64,000 bases of DNA from Paenibacillus whitsoniae (GCF_003955665.1 NZ_RXHU01000042.1:111502-175501), one strand, 5' to 3'. Positions 43,084-53,504 are shown, counted from the first letter of the stretch. The notes: generated from the sequence alone by a model not told the origin. Made by a program: numbers and translations.

Positions 43084-43117
43084 AAAAAGCCGCCCGCATT
43101 TAACATGCGGACGGCTT
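43084..43117 (-). terminator. rho-independent terminator of the GH10 gene
   Basis: On the minus strand GCCGTCCGCAT pairs with ATGCGGGCGGC and is followed by five T, between the GH10 stop and the kinase start. Confidence 0.9.
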
Positions 43118-43129
43118 CGTGAAAAATCA

Positions 43130-46100
43130 TTATGGCTGATATACGTGCTTAAACATCCGGTAAAGCATGACAGCGGCTTCCGCCCGTGTGGAATTGCTGA
43201 GCGGATGCAGCAGGTTCGCATCGCCTTCAATAAAGCCTTGACTGGCCATGGCTGCGATCGCATCCTTGGCGTACGGAGCGATTTCGCCCGCGTCCGTGAA
43301 CGGAAGCGACTTGCCTGCGCCGCTCGGCAGCTTCGCATCCGTTTGCGCGAGCGCTCTGGCGATCATCGTGAACATCTCCTGACGGGAGATGAGCGCTTGC
43401 GGCGCAAACTGTGTAGCCGTTTGCCCGTTGACGACGCCGAGCTGATGCGCGATTGCGACAGCTTGGGCATAGTACGCGTCTTGGCTGGCATCAGCAAAGG
43501 CGTCAGCCCCTTGAACGTTGGCTTTCAGGCCGAACGTCTCCACCAAGAGCTTGGTGAAATCAGCGCGAGTGACCGCTGCCGACGGATGAAAGGCACTCTC
43601 GCTTACGCCTTGGATGATGCCTTTGGCCGCAAGCGCTTCAATCGCTTGCTGCGCCCATGGCGTGCGGCTTACATCTTCGAAAGCCGGTTTCACATAGGAT
43701 ACCGCATAGGTTGAGAAGTGCGGTGTTGAGAAGACCATTTCTCCATTGGCGACGTCATAACGGCCAGTCGGCATGAGCTGTGCGTTGCCGCTGCCGTCAA
43801 CGTACCATACGTTCAGCAGCTCGCTATGGCTTCGCTGCTGAGCCGTTGGCTGGTACGGAATCCGCACTTCAACGACGGATTTGCCGTTGAAAGAGAGCGG
43901 CTGTTGATCTCCAGCCGTGATGCTAAGTTCTACGACAGCACCGGTCGTGCCCGGCACTTGCGAAGCACCGCTACGATCTGCGGAAGCGATGCTCACTGTC
44001 AGCGCAGACGATTTCTCTGCCGCAGGATTTCCGGCAAACAGGCTGCTTGGCAGCAGCAATGTGCCGAACGTCGTTTTCACTTGCAGGCTGCGTCCCCCTG
44101 CTTGCTCAGTCAGAAAGCTGGCAGGCAGCTGCAGCTCGTAAGCTTTAGCGCCCTCCGCTTTGGCAAGGTCGACAACCACGCGTCCGGCTGACGCTGACTT
44201 GAAAGCTGCTTCAAGCGCTGCTTTATCGACGCTGGCCACCGATTTGCCGCCACTTACCGTATGCGCAGGTACGTTAATGATATTGCTGCCTGCTGGCGAC
44301 GCTGTCTGGTTCGGCATGGATGGTGCCGGAGTAATATCCGTCGACGCTGTACGAACCGCCAGTGTCGGCCCATTGGTCGACCAGTTGCCGGCTTCGTCCA
44401 CAGCTTCGACTTTGAACGTATACACGCTGTCTTCGGCTAAGCCGGTCACTTGCCAGAAAGTTTGCGCCGTCGTAGCGATCGGATTGCCGTTCAGCTCCAA
44501 GCGGTATTCCTTCACGCCCATGCGATCGATCGCTTCGCTCCAGCTGACCGTGATGGAAGTTTGGCCGACCGACTGAGCGGTCAAGCGGCTTCCTGCCGGC
44601 CAACCTGGTGCCGTCGTATCCGTCGGTACCGGAATAAGGGCATCGTTCGTCGCCGGTCCGAAGACGGTCGCAGTTCCTACTAAGTCTTGTGCTTCTATTT
44701 TATACACGCTATCAGATGCAGCATCTTGCAGCGTGTAGGTTATGAGGCCGCCATCGACCTGTGCAACTTGCACGCCATTGCGGTAAATCAAGTACTGTTT
44801 GATCGCGATATTGTCAATCGCCGCATCCCAAGTGAGCGTCACTTGGTCGCCGGCGCGAGAAGCTGTTACACGCGAACCTGTCGGCCATTGCGGTGTAATG
44901 GTATCCACTTGCAGCGTTGTGACTTCCGCTTGCAGCGGATCGGATGCGTTCCCGGCCTGATCAAGGGCGCGAACAGTGAACATATACGGGTGTGCGGCTT
45001 GCAGCCCGTTTATCCAATAGGACCGAATGTCTTGCGATACCTCGATTACGGTTGTTCCGTCCTGCTCGATACGATAACCGGTGACTCCGGTATCGTCCGT
45101 GGCCGCAGGCCAATTCAATTGCATTCCAGAGTCGCTGATGAGCGAAGCGCTCAAACCGCTTCCTGCGCCCCAGCCCGGCTTCGCCGTATCGGCGGCAGCC
45201 GTTGCCGTGGTCAGCGTCTGGGAGCTGGCCGTATTGCCTTCTGCGTCGCGAGCATCGACATGGAACGTGTAGGAGGTGCCAGGCGTCAAACCGGTGACCG
45301 CATATTGGTTGATTGTCCCCGATACCGTGCCGAGCAACGTACTGCCCTGATACACGTCGTAACCTGTGACGCCGTAATTGTCAGCCGCAATCGGCCAGTG
45401 CAGCGTCAGCCCATAGCGGCCCGCGTCTGTAACTGTAACTGTAACTGAAGAGCCTGAAGGCCATGTCGGATGTACCAGGTCGGCGGCAGGCGTTGTCAAC
45501 GTTGTGGATGGCCCTGTCGTCGATTCCGAAGCAGCGTCCATCGCTTCCACTTTAAAGGTGTAATTGGTGGCTGGCTTGAGTCCGCTCACTTGATAGCTGT
45601 AAACATCCGCAGCTACCGTTGCAATCGGTACACCGTTCTGGTACACCTTGTAGCGGTTGACGCCTACGGTGTCCTGCGCGCTGGTCCAGCTTAGTGCCAG
45701 CGCATGTGGAGCCAACTGCGATACAGAAAGATTTGCGCCAGGCCAAGCCGGTGCTGTCCCATCAACAGGAAGCTCTTCCGTGCCAACCGAGAGGTACGGG
45801 CGATAGGCAACGTTGGCGCCTGTCGCTTCTTTGGAATGCATGTCAACGTTTTGATCCAGCCATGCATCGTCCTGCAATTTAAAGGAGATCGTCTTGTCGC
45901 CGCTCACTTCAAGCGCCGTTTGAGCAGTTACATCGAACTTCTTCCAATACAAAGCGTTGCGGATCACAGTACTTCCGATCATGGCGCCGTCGGTCGGCTT
46001 GTTCAACCAGTTGATCGTCGACTCCGTCCAATTGTCTCCTGTGCTGTACAGGTTCATCGGGATGTCCATATTCGGTGACTGCACAGCAGAAATATACAGA

Positions 46101-49100
46101 TTGAGTGAAGCGTCATACACATTGCCCGTTACAGAAGTCAACGGGAATTTCAAATATGCGCGCCGGTTGTTGCCGGTGTTCTTGTTCGCATCGGTGCCCG
46201 AAGCCCCGGCCGCATTCTTGTATCTGAGATACTCCAGATTGTTCGTCGTGCCCGCTCCGCCTACTGTAGCAGGCGCTTGAATAAACGCATCGTCGCTCGG
46301 ATAGTAGATCGTCTGTTTGCGCACGACGCCGTCAAACGTCCTCACGGAAACGGAAGGCCCGTTCGCCGTCCAGTTGCCCGCCGCATCGCCAGCCTGCACG
46401 CGGAATGCATACGTTGTTCCCGCTGTAAGGTTCGTCACGGCATAGCTCGTCGCATTGCCGTCCACCGTCGCGATCACCTGGTTATTCGCGTACACTTTAT
46501 AGCCCGTCACGCCGATACTGTCTACCGCAGGCGTCCAATTCAACGTCACAGCGCGGTCTGTTAGCCCGCTGTAGGTTAAGCTCCGGTCCGGCGGCCACGC
46601 AGGTGCGGTCGTATCGGGCCCTGCTGCCGTCGTCACAGTCAGCGTCGGCCCCACCACCGACCAGTTGCCTGCCGCATCGCCCGCTTCAACGCGGAATGCA
46701 TACGCTGTGTGCGGTGTTAAGCCCGCCAGCCCAAAGCTGCGCGACGAAGCCGGCAGCGTCACGATTTCCCGGCCGTCCTGATAGACGCGGTACGCCGTCA
46801 CACCGTAGCTGTCCTGCGCCGCCGGCCAGCTCAGCCCCACGCTCGTCTGCGTCACATCCGAGGCGGTCAAAGCCGCTGTGCCGACCCACACCGGCGCTGC
46901 CGTATCCGCTGCGCCCAGCGTGCGGAACGTCACAATTGGCCCGCCGACGGACAAGTTGCCGTCGCCGTCCTTGGACTCAACGCGAACTGTGTACAGCTTG
47001 TTGTGCGTAAGCCCCGTGAGCGTGTACTGGGTATCGCTCGTATCGCTCCAGAGCTGCCCGTTCACGTAGAGGCGGTAGCCCTCCGTACCGTCGTTATCTA
47101 CGCCTGCCGGCCAACTCAGCTTCGCTCCGGTCTGACCCAGGTCCGCTACGTCCAGCAAGGAGCCTTTTTTCCAGCCTGGCAGTTCGGTATCTGCGCCAGA
47201 AACCGCCGTCACGTCAATCGGCTGACTCATGACAGACGTATTGCCCTGCGCATCCAGCGCCTGAACCGTGAACGAATAACGGTGACCCGGCGTCAGGCCA
47301 GTCACATCCAGACGCGTCACGTTCGCGCCCAGCTCCTTCACCAACGCACCGTCTTGATACACCTTGTAACCGGCCACCTCTTGGTTATCGTGCGCCTCAG
47401 GCCATGTCAAGCTGACAGACGTCGGCGACACATTCGACGCCTGGAACACGCTGCCGTAAGGCCAGACCGGCGCCGTAATTTCCGCCGTCTGCGCCGGTGC
47501 CGTGAGCGGCACAAAGCTTGGCGCCGTCGTGCCGCCGGATGGCGAGCCCCAAACGATCGTCACCTTGTTGTCTTTTCCTTTTAATAAGGAGGTTTTCACC
47601 GTCTGGCTCGTGCCGCCAATTGTAACGGTAATATCATAGTTTCCATAGAAACCGCGCGTTTGATACACACCGTTCACATCGCTCTGGCCCGTAACATCCG
47701 TCCACCAGGTATGATAAATAAGGTCACGCCACGCCTCGCCGGACGGCTTCAGCGTCCAGTTCTGGCGGAAGAGCGGAGCATTGTTTTGCCAATGCGAACC
47801 ATCCCAGAACCCCCACATCGTGAATGACTGCACGTTCGGATGACTGAATGCCGCAAGCATAATGTCGTGGGTGAACTTACCCTGTATATCCTCTTTCGGA
47901 GAATTGACGTCGAATTCGGTAATCGCAATCTCCGGCGCGTACTGCGCGAAATGCGTAAGCTGGTTATAGAAAGCCATCGGACTGACCGGCGTCGAGCCAA
48001 AATGCGCCTGAATCCCGACACCGTCAATCGGCGCCCCGTTATCCTTCATCGATTGCAGGATGTTTGAGAACGTCCCGATCACCGGCGCGTCAACGCCGAG
48101 AATTTGCGTTTCATTGACGTACAGCTTGGCGGTCGGGTCCGCTTCCTTCGCCATTTTAAACCAGTTCGCCATCACGGCTCCGGGATTGTCGTAGGTGCTG
48201 CGGATCATACTGTTGAGCACCGGCTCGTTCAGCACATCCCAATTGTAGAGGCGCCCCCGAAAAAAGCCCGCCAGTTCATGAAAATGATCCTGAATCCGCT
48301 TCTCGAGCTGCGGCTTGTTGCTCATCAGCCCTGGAACGTCGTTCGGAAGCCGAGGCGTGTTGTCCCAGATCAAGGCATGGCCCCGAATGTCAAAGCCGTT
48401 TGAGCCCAACCAATTGTAGGCATTCACCGTCTTGGCCTTGTTGCCTTCCCAGAATTGCCACTTCATATCGTTTTCCATAACGGCCGAGTTAAAATTCTCT
48501 TTCAGCTTCGTCCGGTACATTTCCGAATCCGCATCCGTACCGAACAGCTTATCCGAATTCACGGCGGTGCCCCATTTAAAATCGTGCTTCGTCATCGCCA
48601 CGTGCACGTCCGCATTCGGAATCGGCTGACCGCTGGCATCCTTCACCTCAACCGTCAGATCGCCTTTACGGATCTGCTCGATGCGGGCATTGGCTTCCGT
48701 GCGCCATGGCGCATTGTCCTCCATCCCGTCATACACAACGGGGGTGCTGGGAAGATCCGCAAATGCAACCGCTTTCTTATAATTGACGACTTTCAGATCG
48801 GCAATCTCGATCACCTGCGGCTTGTAGCCCAGCCGGAACGTAATTTGCGGCGTATTCTCTTCCATAAGCAAAGCCGCTTTAATCGGGACGAGAAACTTTT
48901 TCCACGTGTTCGGAATCGTAATCGTTTCATTGATCGATTTATCAAACGTTACCGTTTTTTCCATGACTAACGAAGCCGTTCCCTCCGCCGTTTCTACGGT
49001 GGAACTGAGCGTTCGGGCATAGAATGTGGCCAACATTACGTCATCTTTTTCAATGCGTGAGGCAATCGGGAATACGTATTGCAGCAAATAGGTAGAGGCA

Positions 49101-49375
49101 GGCTGCACGTTCGTCGTAAAACGCAGCGCCTCAGCAAACGGCTGCCCGTCAACGGATACTTTGGCAGCGGTTCCATAAGCAGGCGCTTCAGGATTAAGCG
49201 CAGCGTTCGGCTGATGAATGCCTGACAGAATCACTTCGCTGCCGCCTACTTGCGCAAGCTCATCCTCCGTCAGCGCCTGCGCCCCCACCGATACGGGGAC
49301 CAAGGAGACGATCAGCAGCAGACCGATTAACAGCAAAGCGAGTATTTTATGCAGGTGATTGTTCACGATCTTCAT
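43130..49375 (-). CDS. giant S-layer-anchored GH10 xylanase with nine FN3 domains, a DNRLRE-like domain and three SLH domains
   Basis: A 2081-aa cell-surface enzyme. Order: signal peptide (MKIVNNHLHKI start); N-terminal beta-sandwich domain (about 35-200); GH10 barrel with acid/base Glu384 in WDVLNEPV and nucleophile Glu487 in AITEFDVN; four fibronectin type III repeats (each beginning APxW...LxW...D..V.GYKVY); a DNRLRE/CBM96-like beta domain (about 30 kDa, DAFIQ to RAYLKF); five more FN3 repeats; a beta domain; and three SLH domains at the C-terminus (FEDVSRTPWAQQAI, ADASQDAYYAQA, FTDAGEIAPYAKDAI). The SLH domains should hold it on pyruvylated wall polymer. An in-frame GTG and ATG lie 14 and 9 codons earlier; I chose the start with the best signal peptide. 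Confidence 0.9.
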   Translation of the reverse strand: MKIVNNHLHKILALLLIGLLLIVSLVPVSVGAQALTEDELAQVGGSEVILSGIHQPNAALNPEAPAYGTAAKVSVDGQPFAEALRFTTNVQPASTYLLQYVFPIASRIEKDDVMLATFYARTLSSTVETAEGTASLVMEKTVTFDKSINETITIPNTWKKFLVPIKAALLMEENTPQITFRLGYKPQVIEIADLKVVNYKKAVAFADLPSTPVVYDGMEDNAPWRTEANARIEQIRKGDLTVEVKDASGQPIPNADVHVAMTKHDFKWGTAVNSDKLFGTDADSEMYRTKLKENFNSAVMENDMKWQFWEGNKAKTVNAYNWLGSNGFDIRGHALIWDNTPRLPNDVPGLMSNKPQLEKRIQDHFHELAGFFRGRLYNWDVLNEPVLNSMIRSTYDNPGAVMANWFKMAKEADPTAKLYVNETQILGVDAPVIGTFSNILQSMKDNGAPIDGVGIQAHFGSTPVSPMAFYNQLTHFAQYAPEIAITEFDVNSPKEDIQGKFTHDIMLAAFSHPNVQSFTMWGFWDGSHWQNNAPLFRQNWTLKPSGEAWRDLIYHTWWTDVTGQSDVNGVYQTRGFYGNYDITVTIGGTSQTVKTSLLKGKDNKVTIVWGSPSGGTTAPSFVPLTAPAQTAEITAPVWPYGSVFQASNVSPTSVSLTWPEAHDNQEVAGYKVYQDGALVKELGANVTRLDVTGLTPGHRYSFTVQALDAQGNTSVMSQPIDVTAVSGADTELPGWKKGSLLDVADLGQTGAKLSWPAGVDNDGTEGYRLYVNGQLWSDTSDTQYTLTGLTHNKLYTVRVESKDGDGNLSVGGPIVTFRTLGAADTAAPVWVGTAALTASDVTQTSVGLSWPAAQDSYGVTAYRVYQDGREIVTLPASSRSFGLAGLTPHTAYAFRVEAGDAAGNWSVVGPTLTVTTAAGPDTTAPAWPPDRSLTYSGLTDRAVTLNWTPAVDSIGVTGYKVYANNQVIATVDGNATSYAVTNLTAGTTYAFRVQAGDAAGNWTANGPSVSVRTFDGVVRKQTIYYPSDDAFIQAPATVGGAGTTNNLEYLRYKNAAGASGTDANKNTGNNRRAYLKFPLTSVTGNVYDASLNLYISAVQSPNMDIPMNLYSTGDNWTESTINWLNKPTDGAMIGSTVIRNALYWKKFDVTAQTALEVSGDKTISFKLQDDAWLDQNVDMHSKEATGANVAYRPYLSVGTEELPVDGTAPAWPGANLSVSQLAPHALALSWTSAQDTVGVNRYKVYQNGVPIATVAADVYSYQVSGLKPATNYTFKVEAMDAASESTTGPSTTLTTPAADLVHPTWPSGSSVTVTVTDAGRYGLTLHWPIAADNYGVTGYDVYQGSTLLGTVSGTINQYAVTGLTPGTSYTFHVDARDAEGNTASSQTLTTATAAADTAKPGWGAGSGLSASLISDSGMQLNWPAATDDTGVTGYRIEQDGTTVIEVSQDIRSYWINGLQAAHPYMFTVRALDQAGNASDPLQAEVTTLQVDTITPQWPTGSRVTASRAGDQVTLTWDAAIDNIAIKQYLIYRNGVQVAQVDGGLITYTLQDAASDSVYKIEAQDLVGTATVFGPATNDALIPVPTDTTAPGWPAGSRLTAQSVGQTSITVSWSEAIDRMGVKEYRLELNGNPIATTAQTFWQVTGLAEDSVYTFKVEAVDEAGNWSTNGPTLAVRTASTDITPAPSMPNQTASPAGSNIINVPAHTVSGGKSVASVDKAALEAAFKSASAGRVVVDLAKAEGAKAYELQLPASFLTEQAGGRSLQVKTTFGTLLLPSSLFAGNPAAEKSSALTVSIASADRSGASQVPGTTGAVVELSITAGDQQPLSFNGKSVVEVRIPYQPTAQQRSHSELLNVWYVDGSGNAQLMPTGRYDVANGEMVFSTPHFSTYAVSYVKPAFEDVSRTPWAQQAIEALAAKGIIQGVSESAFHPSAAVTRADFTKLLVETFGLKANVQGADAFADASQDAYYAQAVAIAHQLGVVNGQTATQFAPQALISRQEMFTMIARALAQTDAKLPSGAGKSLPFTDAGEIAPYAKDAIAAMASQGFIEGDANLLHPLSNSTRAEAAVMLYRMFKHVYQP

Positions 49376-49412
49376 CCTTTCCCATGTAGAGCTCAAATAC
49401 ATAAAGCGGTGA

Positions 49413-49444
49413 CCCACCCGAGCAAAATGCTTGCTGCAGGTGGG
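49413..49444 (-). promoter_or_regulatory. intercistronic hairpin between the binding-protein and GH10 genes
   Basis: CCCACC pairs with GGTGGG and AGCAA with TTGCT around a 5-nt loop, with no T-run. Such stems often protect the abundant upstream binding-protein mRNA and lower expression of the gene behind it. Confidence 0.6.
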
Positions 49445-49459
49445 CTGGCCGAAATCCTC

Positions 49460-51022
49460 TTATTTCTTGCGATTGGCGTTGTACCAGTCGGTAAGCTCTT
49501 TGATCGCTTTATCTCCACCTTGCTTTTTCCAGCTCGCCACGTACTCATCGAAATAGTCCAGCGGCTTCTCGCCGAGAATAATTTTCGCTGCTGCTTCCTG
49601 GAAGGAGCCTTTGTAGCCCAGGTCCGCATTCTTCGTCAATGTCTCTGACGGCGGCATACCGGCTGTCGGGTTCGTAATGCCTTCTTTGCGGGACGTTGCA
49701 ATCGTATCGAGCAGTTTGTTGTACGCTTCATCGTTGTTGATCAGCACTTTTTGCGCTGCTTCGTTAAAACCGTGCATTTGGAATACGGCGGAGCGCCATT
49801 TCACGTCGGCATCTTTGTCGGCGTTGTATTTAATCGTGCTGCCTTCTTTGGTATAGGATTGACCTTCAATGCCCAGCTCCGTGAACATTTGGCCTTCGTC
49901 CGATACGAGCCAGTCGAACATTTTGACGATCGCTTCCGGATTTTTCGTGTCTTTGCTGACGACGAACGTTTTCAGCACGGGCTTCTCGACACGGCCGACT
50001 TGACCGTCGTAGCCTTCGCCTTTTGGCGTCGGAATCGCGACAACGTTCGGTTTCTTGTCTGGGAGCAGCTTACTAAGTTCCTTCTGCCACGGATCCCAAA
50101 TGCCGAAGACGACGTGATCCCAGGAGCCGACGAGGTCGGATTTGATTTTCTGATCCCAGATGGCTCGGGTATTCGTCAGGAATTCCGCATCGATCAGCTT
50201 CTCGGCGTACATCGTTTTGAGGGTACCGAGCGCTTTTTTCATATTCGGGCTGACGAAGCCTGGCATTACTTCATTGTTATATAGCGTATTCGAATCGAGG
50301 TTCACCCCGTACATGCCAAAAATATTGTCCGCCCACTCGAACTTCTCACGCGAGGAGAACGGAATCTCGTCCTTCTTGCCGTTGCCGTTCGGGTCTTTAT
50401 CGCGGAACGCCCGCAGCATGTCGAGGAATTCAGCAGTCGTTTTCGGCGTCTGAATGCCGAGCTTATCCATCCAGTCCTTGCGCACATAGATGACGCGCTC
50501 CGAAGGCGCATTGCCTTGTGCAGGCTGCGGGATGGCAAGAATTTTGCCGTTCAGGGTGACAGCGTCCCAAGCGGATTGCGGAATGTTTTTCTTCAGATTC
50601 GGCCCGTATTTATCGATATAAGGTTTCAAATCCATTGCCAAACCGTTGATGACAAGATCGGAGGTTTCAATGCCCCATACCATGTGCACGTTCGGAATGT
50701 CGCCGGAAGCGAACTTCAGCTTGAGCTGATCCATGTAGTTCTCATGCGGCAGAAACGTGATGTCGAGGTCGGTGTTCGTTTTTTGCGCAAGGTACTTGAC
50801 GGTTGCCAGGTCCATCGATTTGCCGCCCGGAATTTGTTGGGCGTTATTCGAGACGAACATCGAAATCTTCGCCGGTTCAGCCGGTGTCGCGCTTTGGGTG
50901 GCTTCCGGCGCGGAGGCCGACGGTGTCGAAGACGTGCTTTTATCGGAACCGCAGGCAGCCAAGGCACCGGTGAGACAGACGACACAGGATAATGTAATCG
51001 CTTTCTTTAATAGAACTTTCAT
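49460..51022 (-). CDS. ABC sugar-binding lipoprotein, LipO/YtcQ type (module B)
   Basis: A 520-aa lipoprotein with a signal peptide ending in GALAAC (lipid-modified Cys about residue 24) and a Ser/Ala/Pro linker. The length and the region KISMFVSNNAQQIPGG are typical of the longer CUT1 binding proteins (LplA/YtcQ). GGGAGGG precedes the ATG. It is encoded after the two permeases and before the surface xylanase, so it should bind xylo-oligosaccharides. Confidence 0.91.
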   Translation of the reverse strand: MKVLLKKAITLSCVVCLTGALAACGSDKSTSSTPSASAPEATQSATPAEPAKISMFVSNNAQQIPGGKSMDLATVKYLAQKTNTDLDITFLPHENYMDQLKLKFASGDIPNVHMVWGIETSDLVINGLAMDLKPYIDKYGPNLKKNIPQSAWDAVTLNGKILAIPQPAQGNAPSERVIYVRKDWMDKLGIQTPKTTAEFLDMLRAFRDKDPNGNGKKDEIPFSSREKFEWADNIFGMYGVNLDSNTLYNNEVMPGFVSPNMKKALGTLKTMYAEKLIDAEFLTNTRAIWDQKIKSDLVGSWDHVVFGIWDPWQKELSKLLPDKKPNVVAIPTPKGEGYDGQVGRVEKPVLKTFVVSKDTKNPEAIVKMFDWLVSDEGQMFTELGIEGQSYTKEGSTIKYNADKDADVKWRSAVFQMHGFNEAAQKVLINNDEAYNKLLDTIATSRKEGITNPTAGMPPSETLTKNADLGYKGSFQEAAAKIILGEKPLDYFDEYVASWKKQGGDKAIKELTDWYNANRKK

Positions 51023-51163
51023 CGAGATGACCCTCCCTAATTATGTTCATTATAAAATACAGACTTTCCACTTAACATCAGCATATGGCTGGTAAAATCT
51101 GCATCACCTCCGGTGTAGACTCTGTAGGAACGTCAAGATGCGGGCGGGCGGAGCCGCCGCTTC

Positions 51164-52045
51164 CTATTCCTTCACCGAACCGAGCAAAGCGCCTTTAATA
51201 AAATGCTTTTGCAGGAATGGATAGATGATGATGACAGGCACGGTTGCAATGACGATCGTCGCCATTTGAAGACCTTGCGGCGTAATCGCCGTCGAGAGTT
51301 CTGTCACCGACTGGCCCCCGGCGGAGTCCATATCGAACTGCGAGATCAGCTTGTACAGGTACAGCTGCAGAGGCTGAAGCTCGCGATTCGTAATGTACAG
51401 CAGCGGGCCCAGGTAGTTGTTCCAATGCCCAACGGCATAGAACAGAATCAGCGTCACGTTGATCGGCATGGACAGCGGAGCGACGATTTTCCACAAAATG
51501 CGGTACTCCGACATCCCGTCCACCCGGGCGGCTTCGAACAATTCCTCCGGAATGGAGCGCATAAAGGTGATGCAGAGCATCATATTAAAAGCGCTGAGCG
51601 CACTCGGAATAATGAGCGACCAGATCGTGTTCATCATGCCGAGGCTTTTGATCAGTAAGTACATCGGCACCATCGGGGCCTGGAAGATCATTGTAAAAAT
51701 AATGGCCAGCAGGATGGCTTTGCGTCCGCCGAGCCATGACTTTGAGAGCGGATACGAGGTAAGCAGCGTCAGTACCATGTTGAGTGCCGTACCGATGACG
51801 ACAATCTGGATCGTGACCCAGAACGCTCGCCAGAAGACGGCGTTTTTCAGCACGAACTCATAGTTGAGCCAGTTAAAACCGACGGGCCACAACATCACTT
51901 TGGCATGCACGATCGCTTCATTGGAGCTGAGCGAGCCTGCGATGACGTTCATGAGCGGCAGCGCGACCGCTGCGCAGAAGAGCAGCAAAATCACGACGTT
52001 GGCTGTATCGAAAGCGACTTCGCCGGATGAGCGTTTGATTTTCAT
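51164..52045 (-). CDS. ABC sugar transporter permease, YtcP/CUT1 type (module B)
   Basis: A 293-aa permease with six predicted spans and EAA loop FEAARVDGMSEYRILWKIVAPL. AAGGGGG precedes the ATG. It is 18 bp after the partner permease and forms the membrane pore with it. No ATPase gene is nearby. Confidence 0.93.
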   Translation of the reverse strand: MKIKRSSGEVAFDTANVVILLLFCAAVALPLMNVIAGSLSSNEAIVHAKVMLWPVGFNWLNYEFVLKNAVFWRAFWVTIQIVVIGTALNMVLTLLTSYPLSKSWLGGRKAILLAIIFTMIFQAPMVPMYLLIKSLGMMNTIWSLIIPSALSAFNMMLCITFMRSIPEELFEAARVDGMSEYRILWKIVAPLSMPINVTLILFYAVGHWNNYLGPLLYITNRELQPLQLYLYKLISQFDMDSAGGQSVTELSTAITPQGLQMATIVIATVPVIIIYPFLQKHFIKGALLGSVKE

Positions 52046-52063
52046 AGCTGAGAAGTCCCCCTT

Positions 52064-53026
52064 TTAATAGAGCCCTTCGCCGGTGGTCAGCTTGCTGACG
52101 CGGTTCGCGATGACGAGCAGAATGAAGCCAATGACGGATTTGAACAATCCGATGGCGGTTGTGATGCTGTACTGTCCTTGCAAAATCCCCGCCCGATACG
52201 TGTAGGTATCGAGAACGTCCCCGGTTTCATACGTCGCCGGATTCAGGAACTGATAGATTTGTTCAAAACCGGAATCCATAATATGGCCGATTTTGAGCAT
52301 GAGCAGAATCATAATCGCCGGCAGAAGGCCCGGCACCGAAATGTGCAAGAACTGCTTCCAGCGGTTCGCACCGTCCATTTTGGCCGCTTCGTACAGAGCG
52401 GGGTTGATGCCCGCCAGCGCAGCGATAAAGATGATGGCGTTCCAGCCCATCTCCTTCCAGATGCCCGATGTGATGATGATCGAGCGGAAGTATTCCGGCT
52501 TTTGCAGGAATGAGATTTTCTCGCCGCCCAGCATGACAATCAAGTGATTGACGAAGCCTTGCGCCGGGGACAGCATCATGTACGTGAGTCCGAAGACGAT
52601 CGTCCACGAGAGAAAATGCGGCAAGTAGAGCACCGTTTGCGTCACGCGTTTGAACGCCATTGACCTCACTTCGTTCAGCAAGCACGCCAGAATGATCGGC
52701 AGCGGAAACGCGAAAATGATCTGATACAGCGAAATGAACAGCGTATTGCGGAGAAGCCTTGCGAACTTATCGTAGCTGAACATCTGCTCAAACCACTGAA
52801 AGCCGACCCAATCACTGCCTGTAAAGCCTTTGAAAATGTTATAATCCTGAAATGCGATTACACTGCCGGCGAGCGGCACGTAGCGAAACACGAGAAAATA
52901 GAGCAGCCCTGGAATGAGCATCAGATAAAAAGCCCGATGCTTCAGAATGTACGTCCAGGCGCTCATTTTCTTCGGCTTCACAGCGGCCAGCTGCACCGCC
53001 TTGTCCTGTCCTAGAATGGTTTCCAT
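52064..53026 (-). CDS. ABC sugar transporter permease, LplB type (module B)
   Basis: A 320-aa permease with six predicted spans and EAA loop YEAAKMDGANRWKQFLHISVPG. The ATG (METILGQDK) is set by AGGTGAG about 5 nt upstream; a GTG three codons earlier overlaps that site. It is first gene of the module B transporter operon, behind a strong promoter at 53062-53090. Confidence 0.93.
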   Translation of the reverse strand: METILGQDKAVQLAAVKPKKMSAWTYILKHRAFYLMLIPGLLYFLVFRYVPLAGSVIAFQDYNIFKGFTGSDWVGFQWFEQMFSYDKFARLLRNTLFISLYQIIFAFPLPIILACLLNEVRSMAFKRVTQTVLYLPHFLSWTIVFGLTYMMLSPAQGFVNHLIVMLGGEKISFLQKPEYFRSIIITSGIWKEMGWNAIIFIAALAGINPALYEAAKMDGANRWKQFLHISVPGLLPAIMILLMLKIGHIMDSGFEQIYQFLNPATYETGDVLDTYTYRAGILQGQYSITTAIGLFKSVIGFILLVIANRVSKLTTGEGLY

Positions 53027-53061
53027 GTCTCTCACCTACTGTTGTTTGATCTAGTGTCTTC

Positions 53062-53090
53062 ATTATAGATTCCGCTAGTTGGCCCAACAA
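53062..53090 (-). promoter_or_regulatory. sigma-A promoter of the module B transporter operon
   Basis: On the minus strand TTGTTG (53090-53085), a 17-nt spacer and TATAAT (53067-53062), 36 bp upstream of the first permease start. Direct CTAGT repeats flank the -10 region. Confidence 0.78.
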
Positions 53091-53320
53091 TGTGGCGGTT
53101 TGTCGATTTACTGTAGTAAAAGTCTTTTTGTAGGGAGAACTGATCAGCAATGACTGTTAAAACTAAAAACGGCTTGGTTGACGAGGTTACACAAGTCTAA
53201 CGGACGTTTTTGTCAGCTAGATCGTGCACTAGCCCAAAAGCGTACCGCTAATGGACATTTGCGTCCATGAGGGTTACGCCAAATTCTACTACCTCCAACT
53301 TTATCCTCCTCCCAACGCTC

Positions 53321-53504
53321 AACTGGAATTTATCCCGTTCATTTTACGCAAAAAGGAGGATTGGCCAAGGTGAACTGGAAAACCTCCAGTTTAATTGATG
53401 CGTTTGGCCCTCCAGAGCTAGCATAGGTGCAAATAAGATGGAGAAATTCCAGTTCACGCGGCTATTTTTGCGGAAAAGCGGATATTGAACTGGAACAATT
53501 CCAG
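53321..53504. repeat. cluster of palindromic AACTGGAA motifs
   Basis: AACTGGAA at 53321-53328, 53373-53380 and 53488-53495, with inverted copies TTCCAGTT at 53447-53454 and TTCCAG at 53499-53504; CTGGAAAACCTCCAG and CTGGAACAATTCCAG form local hairpins. Looks like a decayed cluster of a dispersed intergenic repeat. Confidence 0.65.
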
